A stretch of 64,000 bases of DNA from Maricaulis sp047308265 (GTDB lineage: Bacteria > Pseudomonadota > Alphaproteobacteria > Caulobacterales > Maricaulaceae), in assembly GCF_047308265.1 (NCBI RefSeq), contig NZ_JBKQWY010000010.1, positions 124,001-188,000 of the forward strand, written 5' to 3'. Positions 36,636 through 46,520 of this stretch are shown in pieces (the stretch's first letter is position 1; every line of letters begins with the position of its first letter). The notes beneath the pieces are model-generated. The model was not told the origin of the DNA and searched no databases. It worked only from the letters and a program-made list of their open reading frames with translations. The translations under genes and the position numbers were made by a program.

Positions 36636-37907
36636 CTAACGCCTGTCGGATGCGGGCGCAATGCGGCTGAGCTCCGAGCGCAGCTCGCGCCAGTCTTCAT
36701 CATTGAGGAATTGGGGCGCGGTACGCTCTGCCGGCAAGCCGGACTCGATCACCGCATCCACGAATGCATCGGCCTCGACCCCATTGGGCGTGGCCAGCCA
36801 GACCGCGCGCCGGTCCAGTATAGCAGCCTCGCTCTCATCCACGGTCTGAGGTGTGAGACGATGGCCAAAATTCGACCGGTCTTCGACCTCTAACGACGGT
36901 GTTCCACCAACCATCACATCCACCATGGCCTGGCCAATATGGGGCAGGTAGTGGGATGGTTCGTAGAACGTCGGATGTAGAACCCGGCCCGGCTGTCCGG
37001 GTGACGCAACCGTCGCCGGCGACTGGAACCCGGAAAAATCGAACAGGACAGCCGCGCCGCCCTCGACACACCCCTGCGCGGGTTCGGCCTGGGCATGGCG
37101 CGCGAACACATTGGCCAGGTCCCGGCGAAGCTGGAAATAGTCATCCTGACGGTCCGCCCGGAAGATCACATTCTCGCGCCAGGCGTGAATGGGGTGGATG
37201 AAGCCGATGACCTGAACTCCGTCTTGGGTCAGCGCTTCGATCGCCGCCTCAAAAAACGCCACCCGCTCGGTATCGTATTGATAGGACTGGTAGTAGCCAT
37301 AAATCCCGCGTGTACCGCTTTCGAACCGCCCTTGCTGCACACCCGGCTCGTAGAGGTCTTGCCAGGGCCGACGCGCGGATCCGCCCCCCAGATTATCGGC
37401 GAGGGTCTGGAGCGAGGCCCCGAATGTACTGGGCGACAACGAGACCCGGGCCAGAGCCAGATCCCGATGACCGTCCACCAGAGCTGACAGCCAATACGTC
37501 GCCTTGGCCTTGCCGTGAGTGCCAAATTCATCCGGGTCCAGCCCTACAACTACGCATTTCAGGGCAGGATCCCGCGCTGCCAGCACCATGGCGCGGGTGA
37601 GTTCATACATGTTTGTGCCGCGCATACCGGCGTTGTAGAGGCCGCCCGGCCAGTTCTCCGGCGGATGCGGGAAACCATCAACCACGCGCGACGATCCCAG
37701 CAGGATGGAGGTCTGCCCGCCACGCAGGAGCTGGTCGCCCACATGGACACGACCACCATCTTCATAGGTGCGGGTTTCACGGGCCGTAACACCGGGAATG
37801 TCGGGCGCGCCGGTGATGCCGAACGGATCGACCAGGGCGTTGAACCCGGCAAACAGGACCAGGGCCGAGAACAGCGCCGAAAAGAGGATCAGTGTGTAGC
37901 GATGCAT
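36636..37907 (-). CDS. SGNH/AlgX-DltD-like membrane-anchored protein, partner of MBOAT
   Basis: The 423-residue protein has one N-terminal membrane helix (LILFSALFSALVLFAGFNALV), so most of it faces the periplasm. SILLGSSRVVDGF resembles block I of SGNH-type acyl-transfer proteins, and FYEPSHYLPHIGQAMVD could supply the C-terminal catalytic His. It is 16 bases downstream of an MBOAT gene. Such pairs move acyl groups across the membrane and attach them to polysaccharides. The target glycan is unknown. The family assignment is motif-based. Confidence 0.7.
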   Translation of the reverse strand: MHRYTLILFSALFSALVLFAGFNALVDPFGITGAPDIPGVTARETRTYEDGGRVHVGDQLLRGGQTSILLGSSRVVDGFPHPPENWPGGLYNAGMRGTNMYELTRAMVLAARDPALKCVVVGLDPDEFGTHGKAKATYWLSALVDGHRDLALARVSLSPSTFGASLQTLADNLGGGSARRPWQDLYEPGVQQGRFESGTRGIYGYYQSYQYDTERVAFFEAAIEALTQDGVQVIGFIHPIHAWRENVIFRADRQDDYFQLRRDLANVFARHAQAEPAQGCVEGGAAVLFDFSGFQSPATVASPGQPGRVLHPTFYEPSHYLPHIGQAMVDVMVGGTPSLEVEDRSNFGHRLTPQTVDESEAAILDRRAVWLATPNGVEADAFVDAVIESGLPAERTAPQFLNDEDWRELRSELSRIAPASDRR

Positions 37908-37923
37908 CTCACGCTCGTCCCGG

Positions 37924-39375
37924 TCAGAAGGTGTAATAGATGAATTCGGACGTCTTCCAGGCGTTCAGGACCGACAGGAAGAAGATCGCTGCAGCCGCGA
38001 GAGCAGCCCCCCGGCCAAACCGCCAGCGCACACCCGGTTTCGGCTTGATCTGCGCATCCTTCATCGACTGTTCGTCGATGACATCGCTGAACACTTCCGG
38101 CGTATCGGGCAGGGACCAGACGATGCCCAGACCAAAGATCACCCAGGCGATGGCTTCCAGCTCGAAACCGCCCAGACCCCATCCACTGAACCCGAACATG
38201 CCGGCCAGGATGCGCCCGGCGCCGGCCCAGCTTTCCGCCCGGAAAAAGACCCAGGCGATCGTGGTGAAGGCGAAGGTGAGACCGATTGCGAGAATTTTTC
38301 GGCGTCCGTCAAACCAGCCGGACGGGCCGTATTTCGCCCAGTAGTGGTTCACGGTTAGCGCGAGCCCGTGCAGCCCGCCCCATATGACGAAAGTCCAGGC
38401 CGCGCCATGCCACAGCCCACCCAGCAACATCGTGGCCATCAGATTGATCGACCGGCGCATCTCCCCCAAACGGTTCCCACCCAGAGGAATGTAGAGGTGG
38501 TCCCGAAGGAAATGCGACAGCGTAATGTGCCAGCGGCGCCAGAATTCCACAACGGAGGCCGATTTATACGGTCCGTTGAAATTGATCGGCAGCGTATACC
38601 CCAGACAGCGCGCCAGACCGATGGCCATGTCGGAATAGCCTGAGAAATCAAAGAAGATCTGCAGCGAATAGGCGATCGCACCCACCCAGGCCGCAACGAG
38701 GCCCGGCTCCCCGCCGCGCTCGGCAAACTGGAACAGGGATGAGGCAAAGGGCTCGATATTCTCGGCGATCAGCACTTTCTTGGCGAGACCGATCGCGAAG
38801 ATCGTCAGACCGATGCCCAGATTATTCCAGATATCATCCTTGCGATCAGCATCGGCAAACTGAGCAGCAATTTGATGATGCTGGACCAGAGGGCCTGCCA
38901 CGATGTGAGGGAAGAAGCTCACGAACAGCATATGGGAGAATATGTGCCCGGGCGCCGTTTTCTTCCGGGCAACATCTACCAGGAAACTGATCTGCTGGAA
39001 TGAGAAGAAGGAGATCGCCAGTGGCAGTCCCACATTCAGCAGGGGAATATCTGCGCCGGCCAGTGCATTGGCGTTGCCGATCAGGAAATCCGCATACTTG
39101 AAAAAGCCCAAAACCGACAGGTTGAACAGGATACCCAAAGCTAGCCAGGGCTGGTTGCCCCAGCGGGCCATCGCGCGCGCGAACAGGTGATTGATCGCGA
39201 CGGACGCAATCAGGATCGGCAGATTCCTGACATCCCACCACGCGTAAAAGACCAGCGAGGCCAGGTTCAGCAGGAACAAGGCCGCCAGATGCGACACATG
39301 TCGGCGCGCCAGATAATAGGCGACCAGCACGACTGGCAGGAAAAGAAAGAGAAATTCGAAGGAATTGAAGAGCAT
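37924..39375 (-). CDS. MBOAT-family membrane O-acyltransferase
   Basis: The 483-residue, multi-pass protein has AlgI-type motifs: VEFWRRWHITLSHFLRDHLY, IPLGGNRLGEMRR and LLGGLWHGAAWTFVIWGG, the last carrying the conserved His. It would pass acetyl groups from the cytoplasm to a periplasmic partner, here the SGNH-like protein downstream. No alginate genes are present, so the acceptor is another surface glycan. It faces an AT-rich gap at 39376-39739. Confidence 0.93.
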   Translation of the reverse strand: MLFNSFEFLFLFLPVVLVAYYLARRHVSHLAALFLLNLASLVFYAWWDVRNLPILIASVAINHLFARAMARWGNQPWLALGILFNLSVLGFFKYADFLIGNANALAGADIPLLNVGLPLAISFFSFQQISFLVDVARKKTAPGHIFSHMLFVSFFPHIVAGPLVQHHQIAAQFADADRKDDIWNNLGIGLTIFAIGLAKKVLIAENIEPFASSLFQFAERGGEPGLVAAWVGAIAYSLQIFFDFSGYSDMAIGLARCLGYTLPINFNGPYKSASVVEFWRRWHITLSHFLRDHLYIPLGGNRLGEMRRSINLMATMLLGGLWHGAAWTFVIWGGLHGLALTVNHYWAKYGPSGWFDGRRKILAIGLTFAFTTIAWVFFRAESWAGAGRILAGMFGFSGWGLGGFELEAIAWVIFGLGIVWSLPDTPEVFSDVIDEQSMKDAQIKPKPGVRWRFGRGAALAAAAIFFLSVLNAWKTSEFIYYTF

Positions 39376-39739
39376 TCCAGTGCCCGGTTTACAGCCCGCG
39401 AGACGCTAGCCCTGTCCTCGCCGCGGGTAAAGTCTGGCTCGCACGCCCGGTCACAGCCTCACACGCAGAAAAAGTTTTCCACAACCCCTGAGATTTTGTC
39501 ATGCATTCGCGCAAGTCCATGATTTTTCATACGTCTTTTTCTACACCCCCTCAGATTATCGCCAATAACCGCGACGTATAGGCACAAGATTGATGTCAAT
39601 TAAATTGAATTAAAACAACTAGATAAGATCACAAACTCGATCATCTATATATTCCGTACACTGATTTTACATTTTTACGACATTAGTGTAACACTGCCGT
39701 CACACAACAACACGAACCCCCGATATCAAGGAGGGATAC
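39376..39739. other. AT-rich divergent intergenic region
   Basis: This 364-base gap separates the minus-strand MBOAT gene from a plus-strand secreted protein and must carry both promoters. From about 39480 it is strikingly AT-rich against the surrounding sequence. TTAA-N6-TTAA at 39600-39613 is one base short of a CtrA box. The right end has a perfect AAGGAGGG ribosome-binding site at 39728-39735. I see no tRNA, terminator hairpin or credible extra gene. Confidence 0.5.
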
Positions 39740-40159
39740 ATGACAACAACGACCAAACTTTGCGCCCTGGCACTGGGCGCCTCAACGCTTTTCGCATCCA
39801 CCGCCTCTGCCCAGAGCGGTGAAACCGTCATGCTGGAAATGTTCGGCGGCCGCGGCTGGGAAGTCAGCTGCGAGATGGCCCAATCCGATGGCGACCGGAT
39901 CAATACACGCGATCGCGGCCGAGGCCGCATCGACAATGGACGCTTTGCCGTGACCGATGTGGTCAGCGCAAACTGCTCCTACACTGTTCCCGCAGAGGGC
40001 CGCCTCCAGCTGACGCTCGATACGCAGCGCGGCGCGCTGGACTGCCCGTTTGTCGAAGACAGCGCTGGTTTTTGCCGCGCCCAGTTCGCAGCCGGCACCT
40101 CCGGAGCCTTCAGCATCCAGACCACCAGCGGCGCCTCCCACCTTTATACGGGCAGCTAA
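39740..40159 (+). CDS. Secreted four-cysteine protein, unknown function
   Basis: This 139-residue protein is unrecognised. It has a clear signal peptide (LCALALGASTLFASTASA, cleavage before QSGE). The mature part is ~115 residues, probably beta-rich, with four Cys (VSCEM, ANCSY, LDCPF, GFCRA), compatible with two disulfides. The AAGGAGGG ribosome-binding site is near-ideal and a strong terminator follows, so it is likely a well-expressed single gene. The AT-rich upstream region may indicate horizontal transfer or strong promoter control. Confidence 0.75.
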   Translation: MTTTTKLCALALGASTLFASTASAQSGETVMLEMFGGRGWEVSCEMAQSDGDRINTRDRGRGRIDNGRFAVTDVVSANCSYTVPAEGRLQLTLDTQRGALDCPFVEDSAGFCRAQFAAGTSGAFSIQTTSGASHLYTGS

Positions 40160-40203
40160 TCCCCCGCTGACCCAGGAACAATAATAATACCGACGCCAGA
40201 CTG

Positions 40204-40243
40204 AGGCGCTGCGTGTTTCCCCCAAGCACGCAGCGCCTTTTTC
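40204..40243 (+). terminator. Terminator after the secreted four-Cys protein
   Basis: A perfect 12-bp stem (40204-40215 with 40227-40238) with an 11-base loop is followed by six T interrupted at the end by C. The distal side begins an 18-base sequence repeated at 50968. Confidence 0.92.
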
Positions 40244-40291
40244 TTGTGCATCAACACCCTCAGGATCGAACCGGGTCCGGATTTCAGGCAC

Positions 40292-40316
40292 AAAAAAACA
40301 CCCCCGAAGGAGTGTT
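40292..40316 (-). terminator. Terminator of tRNA-Leu
   Basis: On the minus strand, AACACTCC and GGGGTGTT form an 8-bp stem (one G-T pair) around a TTCG loop, then seven T. It is 27 bases beyond the tRNA 3' end. Confidence 0.88.
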
Positions 40317-40342
40317 TCTTGATTTCGCCGACATGCGGGAAA

Positions 40343-40429
40343 TGGTGCCCAGGAGAAGACTCGAACTTCCACGCCCATACGGGCACTAGCACCTGAAGCT
40401 AGCGCGTCTACCAATTCCGCCACCTGGGC
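40343..40429 (-). tRNA. tRNA-Leu (CAG)
   Basis: An 87-base class II tRNA with a long variable arm and encoded CCA. The acceptor stem is GCCCAGG/CCTGGGC. The anticodon stem CTAGC/GCTAG encloses loop TTCAGGT, anticodon CAG, reading CUG. The variable arm (TGCCCGTATGGGCG region) and T-loop GTTCGAGTC-type follow. Confidence 0.97.
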
Positions 40430-40558
40430 CGGTGTTGGAGCGGGGGTATTACGGAAACTGGACGGCGGCGTCAACGCAGATCATGCAGATCGCGTACAGT
40501 TAGACTGCATTTTTCATACGCATTCCCCGCACCGTCCCTGCCCGGTCTGGTGTGACGC

Positions 40559-41590
40559 ATGGACAAGAGCGACAAATTTTGTTCTATCCGGCTCCACCTT
40601 CCTATCCTAGACGCGGGGGCAATCATGCTGCGTGACGAGGTCATTACAGTTTTCGGCGGATCCGGCTTTCTCGGCCGCCATGTTGTGCGGGCCCTGGCCC
40701 GGGCCGGCTATCGGGTTCGTGTTGCCACACGCCGACCGCACCTGGCACAGGATCTGCGCGTTATGGGCGTTGTAGGCCAGGTCCAGCTTGTCCAGTCCAA
40801 TATTCGGGTGCCTGCCTCCGTGGACCGCGCGGTTGAAGGCGCCTCAGGCGTTGTCAATCTGGTCGGTGTTCTCGCCGAACAGGGTCGCCAGAACTTTTCC
40901 CGCCTGCACGCCATGGGCGCCGCAGCAGTCGCCGAAGCCTGCCGTGAAGCCGGAATCGAGACGCTGATCCAAGTCTCGGCCATCGGTGCAGACGCCGAGT
41001 CGGCCTCGGCCTATGCCCGCACAAAGGCGGAAGGCGAGGCCGCGGTTCTGGACACGGTTCCCACCGCAAGCATTCTGCGTCCGTCCATTGTCTTCGGCCC
41101 GGAAGATGATTTCTTCAATCGCTTTGCCGCCATGTCGCGCTTTGTGCCGGCCCTGCCTCTGATCGGCGGCGGCCAGACCCGGTTCCAACCGGTGTTTGCC
41201 GGCGATGTTGCCAGCGCCGTTCTTGCGGCCATGGAATCCGGCGAAGCGCGCGGCGAAACCTATGAACTGGGTGGACCGGGCATTTATACCTTCAAAGAGG
41301 TCCTGGAATTCATCCTGAAAACCGTGGATCGCCCGCGCTTCCTCGTGCCGCTGCCTTTCCCGGTCTCCTCGGTCATGGCCATGGCCTTTGAGCTCGTCGG
41401 TGCGCTGCCGCTCATCCCGACCTTCCTGACCCAGGACCAGGTCAAACTGCTCAAAAGCGATAACGTGGTCAGCGATGACGCCAAAACCCTCGCCGATCTC
41501 GGCATTGAAGGCGAGACGGTTGAAGCGATCGTCCCATCCTATCTGGAACGTTATCGCCGCTACGGCCAGTTCCACGAGACGGAAGCCTGA
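40559..41590 (+). CDS. NAD(P)-binding protein of the complex I NDUFA9 family
   Basis: A 343-residue extended-SDR protein with dinucleotide-binding motif VFGGSGFLGRHVVRAL near the start and LQVSAIG-type core positions (QVSAIGADAESASAYARTK, Tyr-x-x-x-Lys). The composition matches NDUFA9-like proteins associated with alphaproteobacterial complex I. It binds NAD(P) and probably stabilises complex I rather than catalysing. ATG 40625 (MLRDEVITVF) is an equally likely start. It ends at a strong terminator. Confidence 0.85.
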   Translation: MDKSDKFCSIRLHLPILDAGAIMLRDEVITVFGGSGFLGRHVVRALARAGYRVRVATRRPHLAQDLRVMGVVGQVQLVQSNIRVPASVDRAVEGASGVVNLVGVLAEQGRQNFSRLHAMGAAAVAEACREAGIETLIQVSAIGADAESASAYARTKAEGEAAVLDTVPTASILRPSIVFGPEDDFFNRFAAMSRFVPALPLIGGGQTRFQPVFAGDVASAVLAAMESGEARGETYELGGPGIYTFKEVLEFILKTVDRPRFLVPLPFPVSSVMAMAFELVGALPLIPTFLTQDQVKLLKSDNVVSDDAKTLADLGIEGETVEAIVPSYLERYRRYGQFHETEA

Positions 41591-41615
41591 TACATCAGAT
41601 CGAGCTGAAATTGCG

Positions 41616-41644
41616 AAAAGCCCGGGTCAGTCCCGGGCTTTTTT
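41616..41644. terminator. Terminator between NDUFA9-like gene and uppP
   Basis: An 8-bp AGCCCGGG/CCCGGGCT stem with a 5-base loop is flanked by AAAA on the left and TTTTTT on the right. It can serve both converging genes, mainly the plus strand. Confidence 0.9.
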
Positions 41645-41686
41645 GTGTGCGGCCTTGAGTACTGCTTTGTGTGCGGTGCAAAACGC

Positions 41687-42502
41687 CTAGCTTCCCGGTG
41701 CGAGCAGGATCCAGACCAGAATGCCACCCCCCAGCGCCAGTCGGTACACCACAAAAGGCAGGAAACCGATCCTGTCGACCAGCCGCATCAACAGGGCGAT
41801 AGCTGCCAGGGCCGAGATGAAGGACAGGGCCGCAACGATCAGCCCGTCCATCAACTGACCCGATCCGGCGGGTGCAGCGAGCAACTCCAGAACCGAGACC
41901 AGGGTGAAACCGGCAATGACCGGGATCGCCATCAACATCGAAAAGCGGGCGCTTTCCTTGCGGCTCATACCCAGAGCCCGGGCCGCCGTCATGGTCACAC
42001 CGGATCGGGAGGCGCCGGGAATCAGCGCAAACATCTGGGCGATACCGATAAAGAAAGCGGATCTGAAACTGAGCGTCTCCAGCGTCAGATTCTGCTTGCC
42101 ATATCGATCGGCCAGCCAGAGCGGCAGCGCAAAGACCAAGGTTGAGATCGCGATGACGAGAGGCGAGCGAAGGACCTCCACGAGGTCGGTGGCATACAAA
42201 AAACCGCCAAACAGCAAGACCGGCGGCAAGCTGGCCGCGACCAGCAGCGCAATACGCCCGCCCGGTGTCACGCGGCCTCGTAACAATGCGAACTTGCCCT
42301 GGACAACAGCCAGAATATCCCGCCAAAAATAAACCAAGACTGCGACCAAGGAGCCCGCATGCGCCATGACATCGATCAATGGCCCCTGATCCTCGGCATC
42401 AAGTAGGGTCGGCGTCAGGATCAGATGGGCGGAGGAGCTGATCGGGAGAAATTCGGTAATGCCCTGGACGAGCGCCAGAAAGACCAGATGAAAGATCGTC
42501 AT
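41687..42502 (-). CDS. uppP: Undecaprenyl-diphosphatase
   Basis: The 271-residue, multi-pass membrane protein has ALVQGITEFLPISSSAHL near the start and PGASRSGVTMT, the two conserved catalytic regions of UppP/BacA. It recycles the lipid carrier for peptidoglycan and O-antigen sugars and gives bacitracin tolerance. ATG 42502 is chosen (GGAGG seven bases upstream) over the in-frame start at 42568. It diverges from the cation exporter. Confidence 0.97.
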   Translation of the reverse strand: MTIFHLVFLALVQGITEFLPISSSAHLILTPTLLDAEDQGPLIDVMAHAGSLVAVLVYFWRDILAVVQGKFALLRGRVTPGGRIALLVAASLPPVLLFGGFLYATDLVEVLRSPLVIAISTLVFALPLWLADRYGKQNLTLETLSFRSAFFIGIAQMFALIPGASRSGVTMTAARALGMSRKESARFSMLMAIPVIAGFTLVSVLELLAAPAGSGQLMDGLIVAALSFISALAAIALLMRLVDRIGFLPFVVYRLALGGGILVWILLAPGS

Positions 42503-42603
42503 CGCAGAACCTCCAGAAGTCAGGCTCTCCCGAAACCCGCCTCGCGTGATCACTTTAGCGCATTCCAATGGCGCACGCGCAGATTTCAGTCTAGTTAAGA
42601 TCT

Positions 42604-43566
42604 ATGCCCCATGACGTTCACAGCGCCGCAGGCCGTCCGGGCCAGCTCACACCGGACGAAGCCAAACGCATCAACAGCATTGCCAGTCGTGCCTCGCTGG
42701 TGATCGCCGCCATCCTGGTCACAACCAAGCTTCTGGTCTGGCACGTCTCCGGCTCGGTTTCACTTCTGGCCTCGGCCGCTGACAGCGCCCTCGATCTCAC
42801 CGCCTCGCTGACAGTGTTCTTTGCCATTCGGTATGCCGCCCAGCCCGCGGATCAGGATCACCGCTATGGGCACGGCAAGGCCGAAGCGGCGGCTGGCATG
42901 CTGCAGGCCGTCCTCGTCGCCATTTCAGCGGCCCTCTTGCTGCGCGAGGGCGTGGTGCATGCAATCAATCCGGTCGAGGTTGAGGCTGAGGCCTGGGCGC
43001 TTGGCGTCATGGTTCTGTCGATGGTGTTGACCCTCCTGCTCATCCAGATCCAGAGCCGCACCCTCGCCCAGACCGGATCTGTGGCGATCGAAGGCGACCG
43101 GGCGCACTACTTCACGGATCTCGGTAGCAATCTGGCGGTCATCGTGGGTCTGGCGGGCACGACTTTTCTGGGTTGGGTGTGGCTGGACGGGGTCGTGGCC
43201 ATCGCTATCGCGCTCTGGCTGTTCTGGACCGCATGGGAGGTCGCCAGCGGGGCGTTTGACCAGATCATGGACAAGGAATTGCCGGACGAGGACCGCGACC
43301 GTATTGCCGCGATCGCCGCGGATGACAGCCGGATCATCGACATTCATGACCTTCGCACCCGGGCAGCCGGTCCGATCATCCACATCCAGTTTCACATGGC
43401 ACTGCCCGGTGAGCTGGCGTTACGGGATGCGCATGCCGTATTGGTCGCGTGTGAGGAAAGATTGCTGGCCGCCTATCCGGCGGCCGACATCATCATTCAC
43501 CCCGATCCGCATGGCGAGGCCGAGCCCCACGGGGCTGCATTTTTCAAGCCGCAAAACCATGCATAG
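42604..43566 (+). CDS. Cation diffusion facilitator (FieF-like) metal exporter
   Basis: A 320-residue CDF transporter with six predicted membrane helices and a cytoplasmic C-terminal domain. The metal site shows in SAADSALDLTASL (D-x3-D) and QDHRYGHGKAEAAAG (the H-x-x-x-G-H pattern of FieF/YiiP), with a second site Asp in HYFTDLGSN. It exports Zn2+, Fe2+ or Cd2+ by proton antiport; which ion is not visible. It has a ~100-base divergent gap from uppP and no regulator nearby. Confidence 0.93.
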   Translation: MPHDVHSAAGRPGQLTPDEAKRINSIASRASLVIAAILVTTKLLVWHVSGSVSLLASAADSALDLTASLTVFFAIRYAAQPADQDHRYGHGKAEAAAGMLQAVLVAISAALLLREGVVHAINPVEVEAEAWALGVMVLSMVLTLLLIQIQSRTLAQTGSVAIEGDRAHYFTDLGSNLAVIVGLAGTTFLGWVWLDGVVAIAIALWLFWTAWEVASGAFDQIMDKELPDEDRDRIAAIAADDSRIIDIHDLRTRAAGPIIHIQFHMALPGELALRDAHAVLVACEERLLAAYPAADIIIHPDPHGEAEPHGAAFFKPQNHA

Positions 43567-43610
43567 GAAACGACTTAGACCGTTCGACAAATTGCAGTAG
43601 CGTCCACCGC

Positions 43611-44288
43611 ATGCGCCATCTTTATCACTGGCCTATCGACCCCTTCTCTCGCCAGGTTCGCCTGGTCCTGGAGGAAAAAGGCCTGAAAACCGAGCTGGAA
43701 ATCACCACACCCTGGGACAATCCTGAGGTGTTGATGAATTACAATCCGGCCGGGACACCGCCGGTCCTGATCGATCATGTCGGGGGCCAGGACCGGGTGA
43801 TCGCCGAGGCCCGGCCCATACTGGAATATCTCGAGGAGACCACGCCCACACCCTGCATGCTGCCGGGCGGACCAGCGGAACGCGCAGAGGCTCGCCGGAT
43901 CATGGACTGGTTCGACCGAAAGTTTGACGGCGAGGTCAATGCCTACCTCCTGCACGAAAAGCTGGAAAAACGCCTGCAGGGGCTGGGCTCACCCGATCCG
44001 GCCGTTTTGCGCGCCGGTCGCGACCATTTGCGCTGGCATCTCGATCACATGACCTGGCTTCTGGAAACCCGTGATGGCCTGGCCGGATCCCGCTACACCC
44101 TGGCCGATATCGCCGCGGCAGCCCATCTGTCATGTGTCGACTATCTCGGTGACGTGCCCTGGGGTGAGTTCGAGACCGTCAAACACTGGTATCAACGCAT
44201 CAAATGCCGCCCGGCTTTCCGTCCTCTTCTTGAAGACAAATGGCCCGGCATGAATCCCGTTGAGCATTATGCGGATCTGGATTTTTAG
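43611..44288 (+). CDS. Glutathione S-transferase family protein
   Basis: The 225-residue protein has the thioredoxin-like N-terminal GST domain (RHLYHWPIDPFSRQVRLVLEE and PAGTPPVLID with the cis-Pro) and an all-helical C-terminal domain (TLADIAAAAHLSCVDYLG). It likely conjugates or reduces electrophiles with glutathione. The class and substrate are not readable. It lies 16 bases before queG and may be co-transcribed with it. Confidence 0.9.
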   Translation: MRHLYHWPIDPFSRQVRLVLEEKGLKTELEITTPWDNPEVLMNYNPAGTPPVLIDHVGGQDRVIAEARPILEYLEETTPTPCMLPGGPAERAEARRIMDWFDRKFDGEVNAYLLHEKLEKRLQGLGSPDPAVLRAGRDHLRWHLDHMTWLLETRDGLAGSRYTLADIAAAAHLSCVDYLGDVPWGEFETVKHWYQRIKCRPAFRPLLEDKWPGMNPVEHYADLDF

Positions 44289-44304
44289 GACATAACCCGG
44301 AGCC

Positions 44305-45405
<1,101 letters not shown>

Positions 45406-45522
45406 GCCGCGATTGGGTGACGGCCCGACATTTCATCGGCTTATTAGTCAAATTTGAATGATTCCAGTTTTAACTCACCTCCAACGTCGCACAGACAAGC
45501 GACGATCTTGGGTGAGATAATA

Positions 45523-46518
45523 ATGGGGTCTGGACGGCGAAGTACCGTCCTGTCAGGCATGGACACTGAACACACAGCAACATCTCCAATCACGGTTCTG
45601 ATCTGCGAAAGCAGCGCGGTACAATTGCGCATTCTCAAACAGGCCGTTCAAGAGGCCGGATTTGAGGTCCATGCGACCCAATCCGCAGAAGATGCATTGT
45701 CCCTGCTTCGACTGATGCCGATTGACATCTTCCTGACCGGTATCGAGGTGGGTGGCGTTACCGGGCTGGAGGCCTGCTGGTCCCTGAAGTCCAATACCGA
45801 GACCGAGTCCATCTATACGATCGTCATCACCGCATCTGGAGAAGAGCGACGCCTCGAGGAAAGCCTGGATGCCGGCGCCGACGACTTTATCCGCAAGCCC
45901 GTGAACATGACAGAGTTGCGCGCCCGCCTGCGCGCGGCCTCGCGCCTGATCCGGATGCAGAAACAATTCCGCCGCCTGGCCGAGACCGATGCGCTGACCG
46001 GAGCGGCCAACCGGCGGTCTTTTATGAGTTATCTCGACATGCAGATGACCCAGGCCCGCCGCACCGCTCAGCCCTTTTCCGTGGCAATGCTGGACCTGGA
46101 CCACTTCAAATCCATCAATGACACTCATGGTCATGCGGCGGGCGACACCGTCCTCATCGAGACGGTGAAGTCCATCCAGGCCCAATTACGGGATCGAGAT
46201 ATGCTGGGTCGTCTCGGCGGCGAGGAATTTGCAGTCATCTTCCACAATGCCGAGCTGGATGATGCCTATGGCGCGACAGAACGCCTGCGTCTGGCCTTGC
46301 AAAACCTCAACATCACGCAGGATTCGGGCAAGGTCATTCCGGTCACAGCCAGCCTGGGTCTGGCGGAGAGCCTGCCCGATGCCGATTTCGACACGCCCGA
46401 AGCCCTGCTCCAGGCCGCCGATGACGCCCTCTACGAAGCCAAGTCGGGCGGGCGCAACCGCGTGGTCATGGCCCAGCGCAGCGACAATTCAATCGACCGG
46501 CTTCACCGCTACGGCTGA
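45523..46518 (+). CDS. Diguanylate cyclase with degenerate receiver domain
   Basis: From ATG 45523 (GGGTGAG upstream) the protein has 331 residues: a receiver-like domain then a GGDEF domain. The cyclase looks active: FSVAMLDLDHFKSINDTHGH, then RLGGEEFAVIF. An inhibitory I-site RxxD (RDRD) lies five residues before GGEEF. In the receiver, the strand-3 site reads DIFLTGIEVGG, with Gly where the phosphorylated Asp belongs, and only one acidic residue in the first pocket (ICESS); the Lys is kept (RKPV). It probably makes c-di-GMP under a phosphorylation-independent signal. ATG 45559 is an alternative start. Confidence 0.9.
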   Translation: MGSGRRSTVLSGMDTEHTATSPITVLICESSAVQLRILKQAVQEAGFEVHATQSAEDALSLLRLMPIDIFLTGIEVGGVTGLEACWSLKSNTETESIYTIVITASGEERRLEESLDAGADDFIRKPVNMTELRARLRAASRLIRMQKQFRRLAETDALTGAANRRSFMSYLDMQMTQARRTAQPFSVAMLDLDHFKSINDTHGHAAGDTVLIETVKSIQAQLRDRDMLGRLGGEEFAVIFHNAELDDAYGATERLRLALQNLNITQDSGKVIPVTASLGLAESLPDADFDTPEALLQAADDALYEAKSGGRNRVVMAQRSDNSIDRLHRYG

Positions 46519-46520
46519 AT

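Noticed and set aside
39600..39613. TTAA-N6-TTAA upstream of the four-Cys protein
   Set aside because: CtrA boxes need seven bases between the TTAA halves; the six-base spacing and an AT-rich surround make it a chance match.
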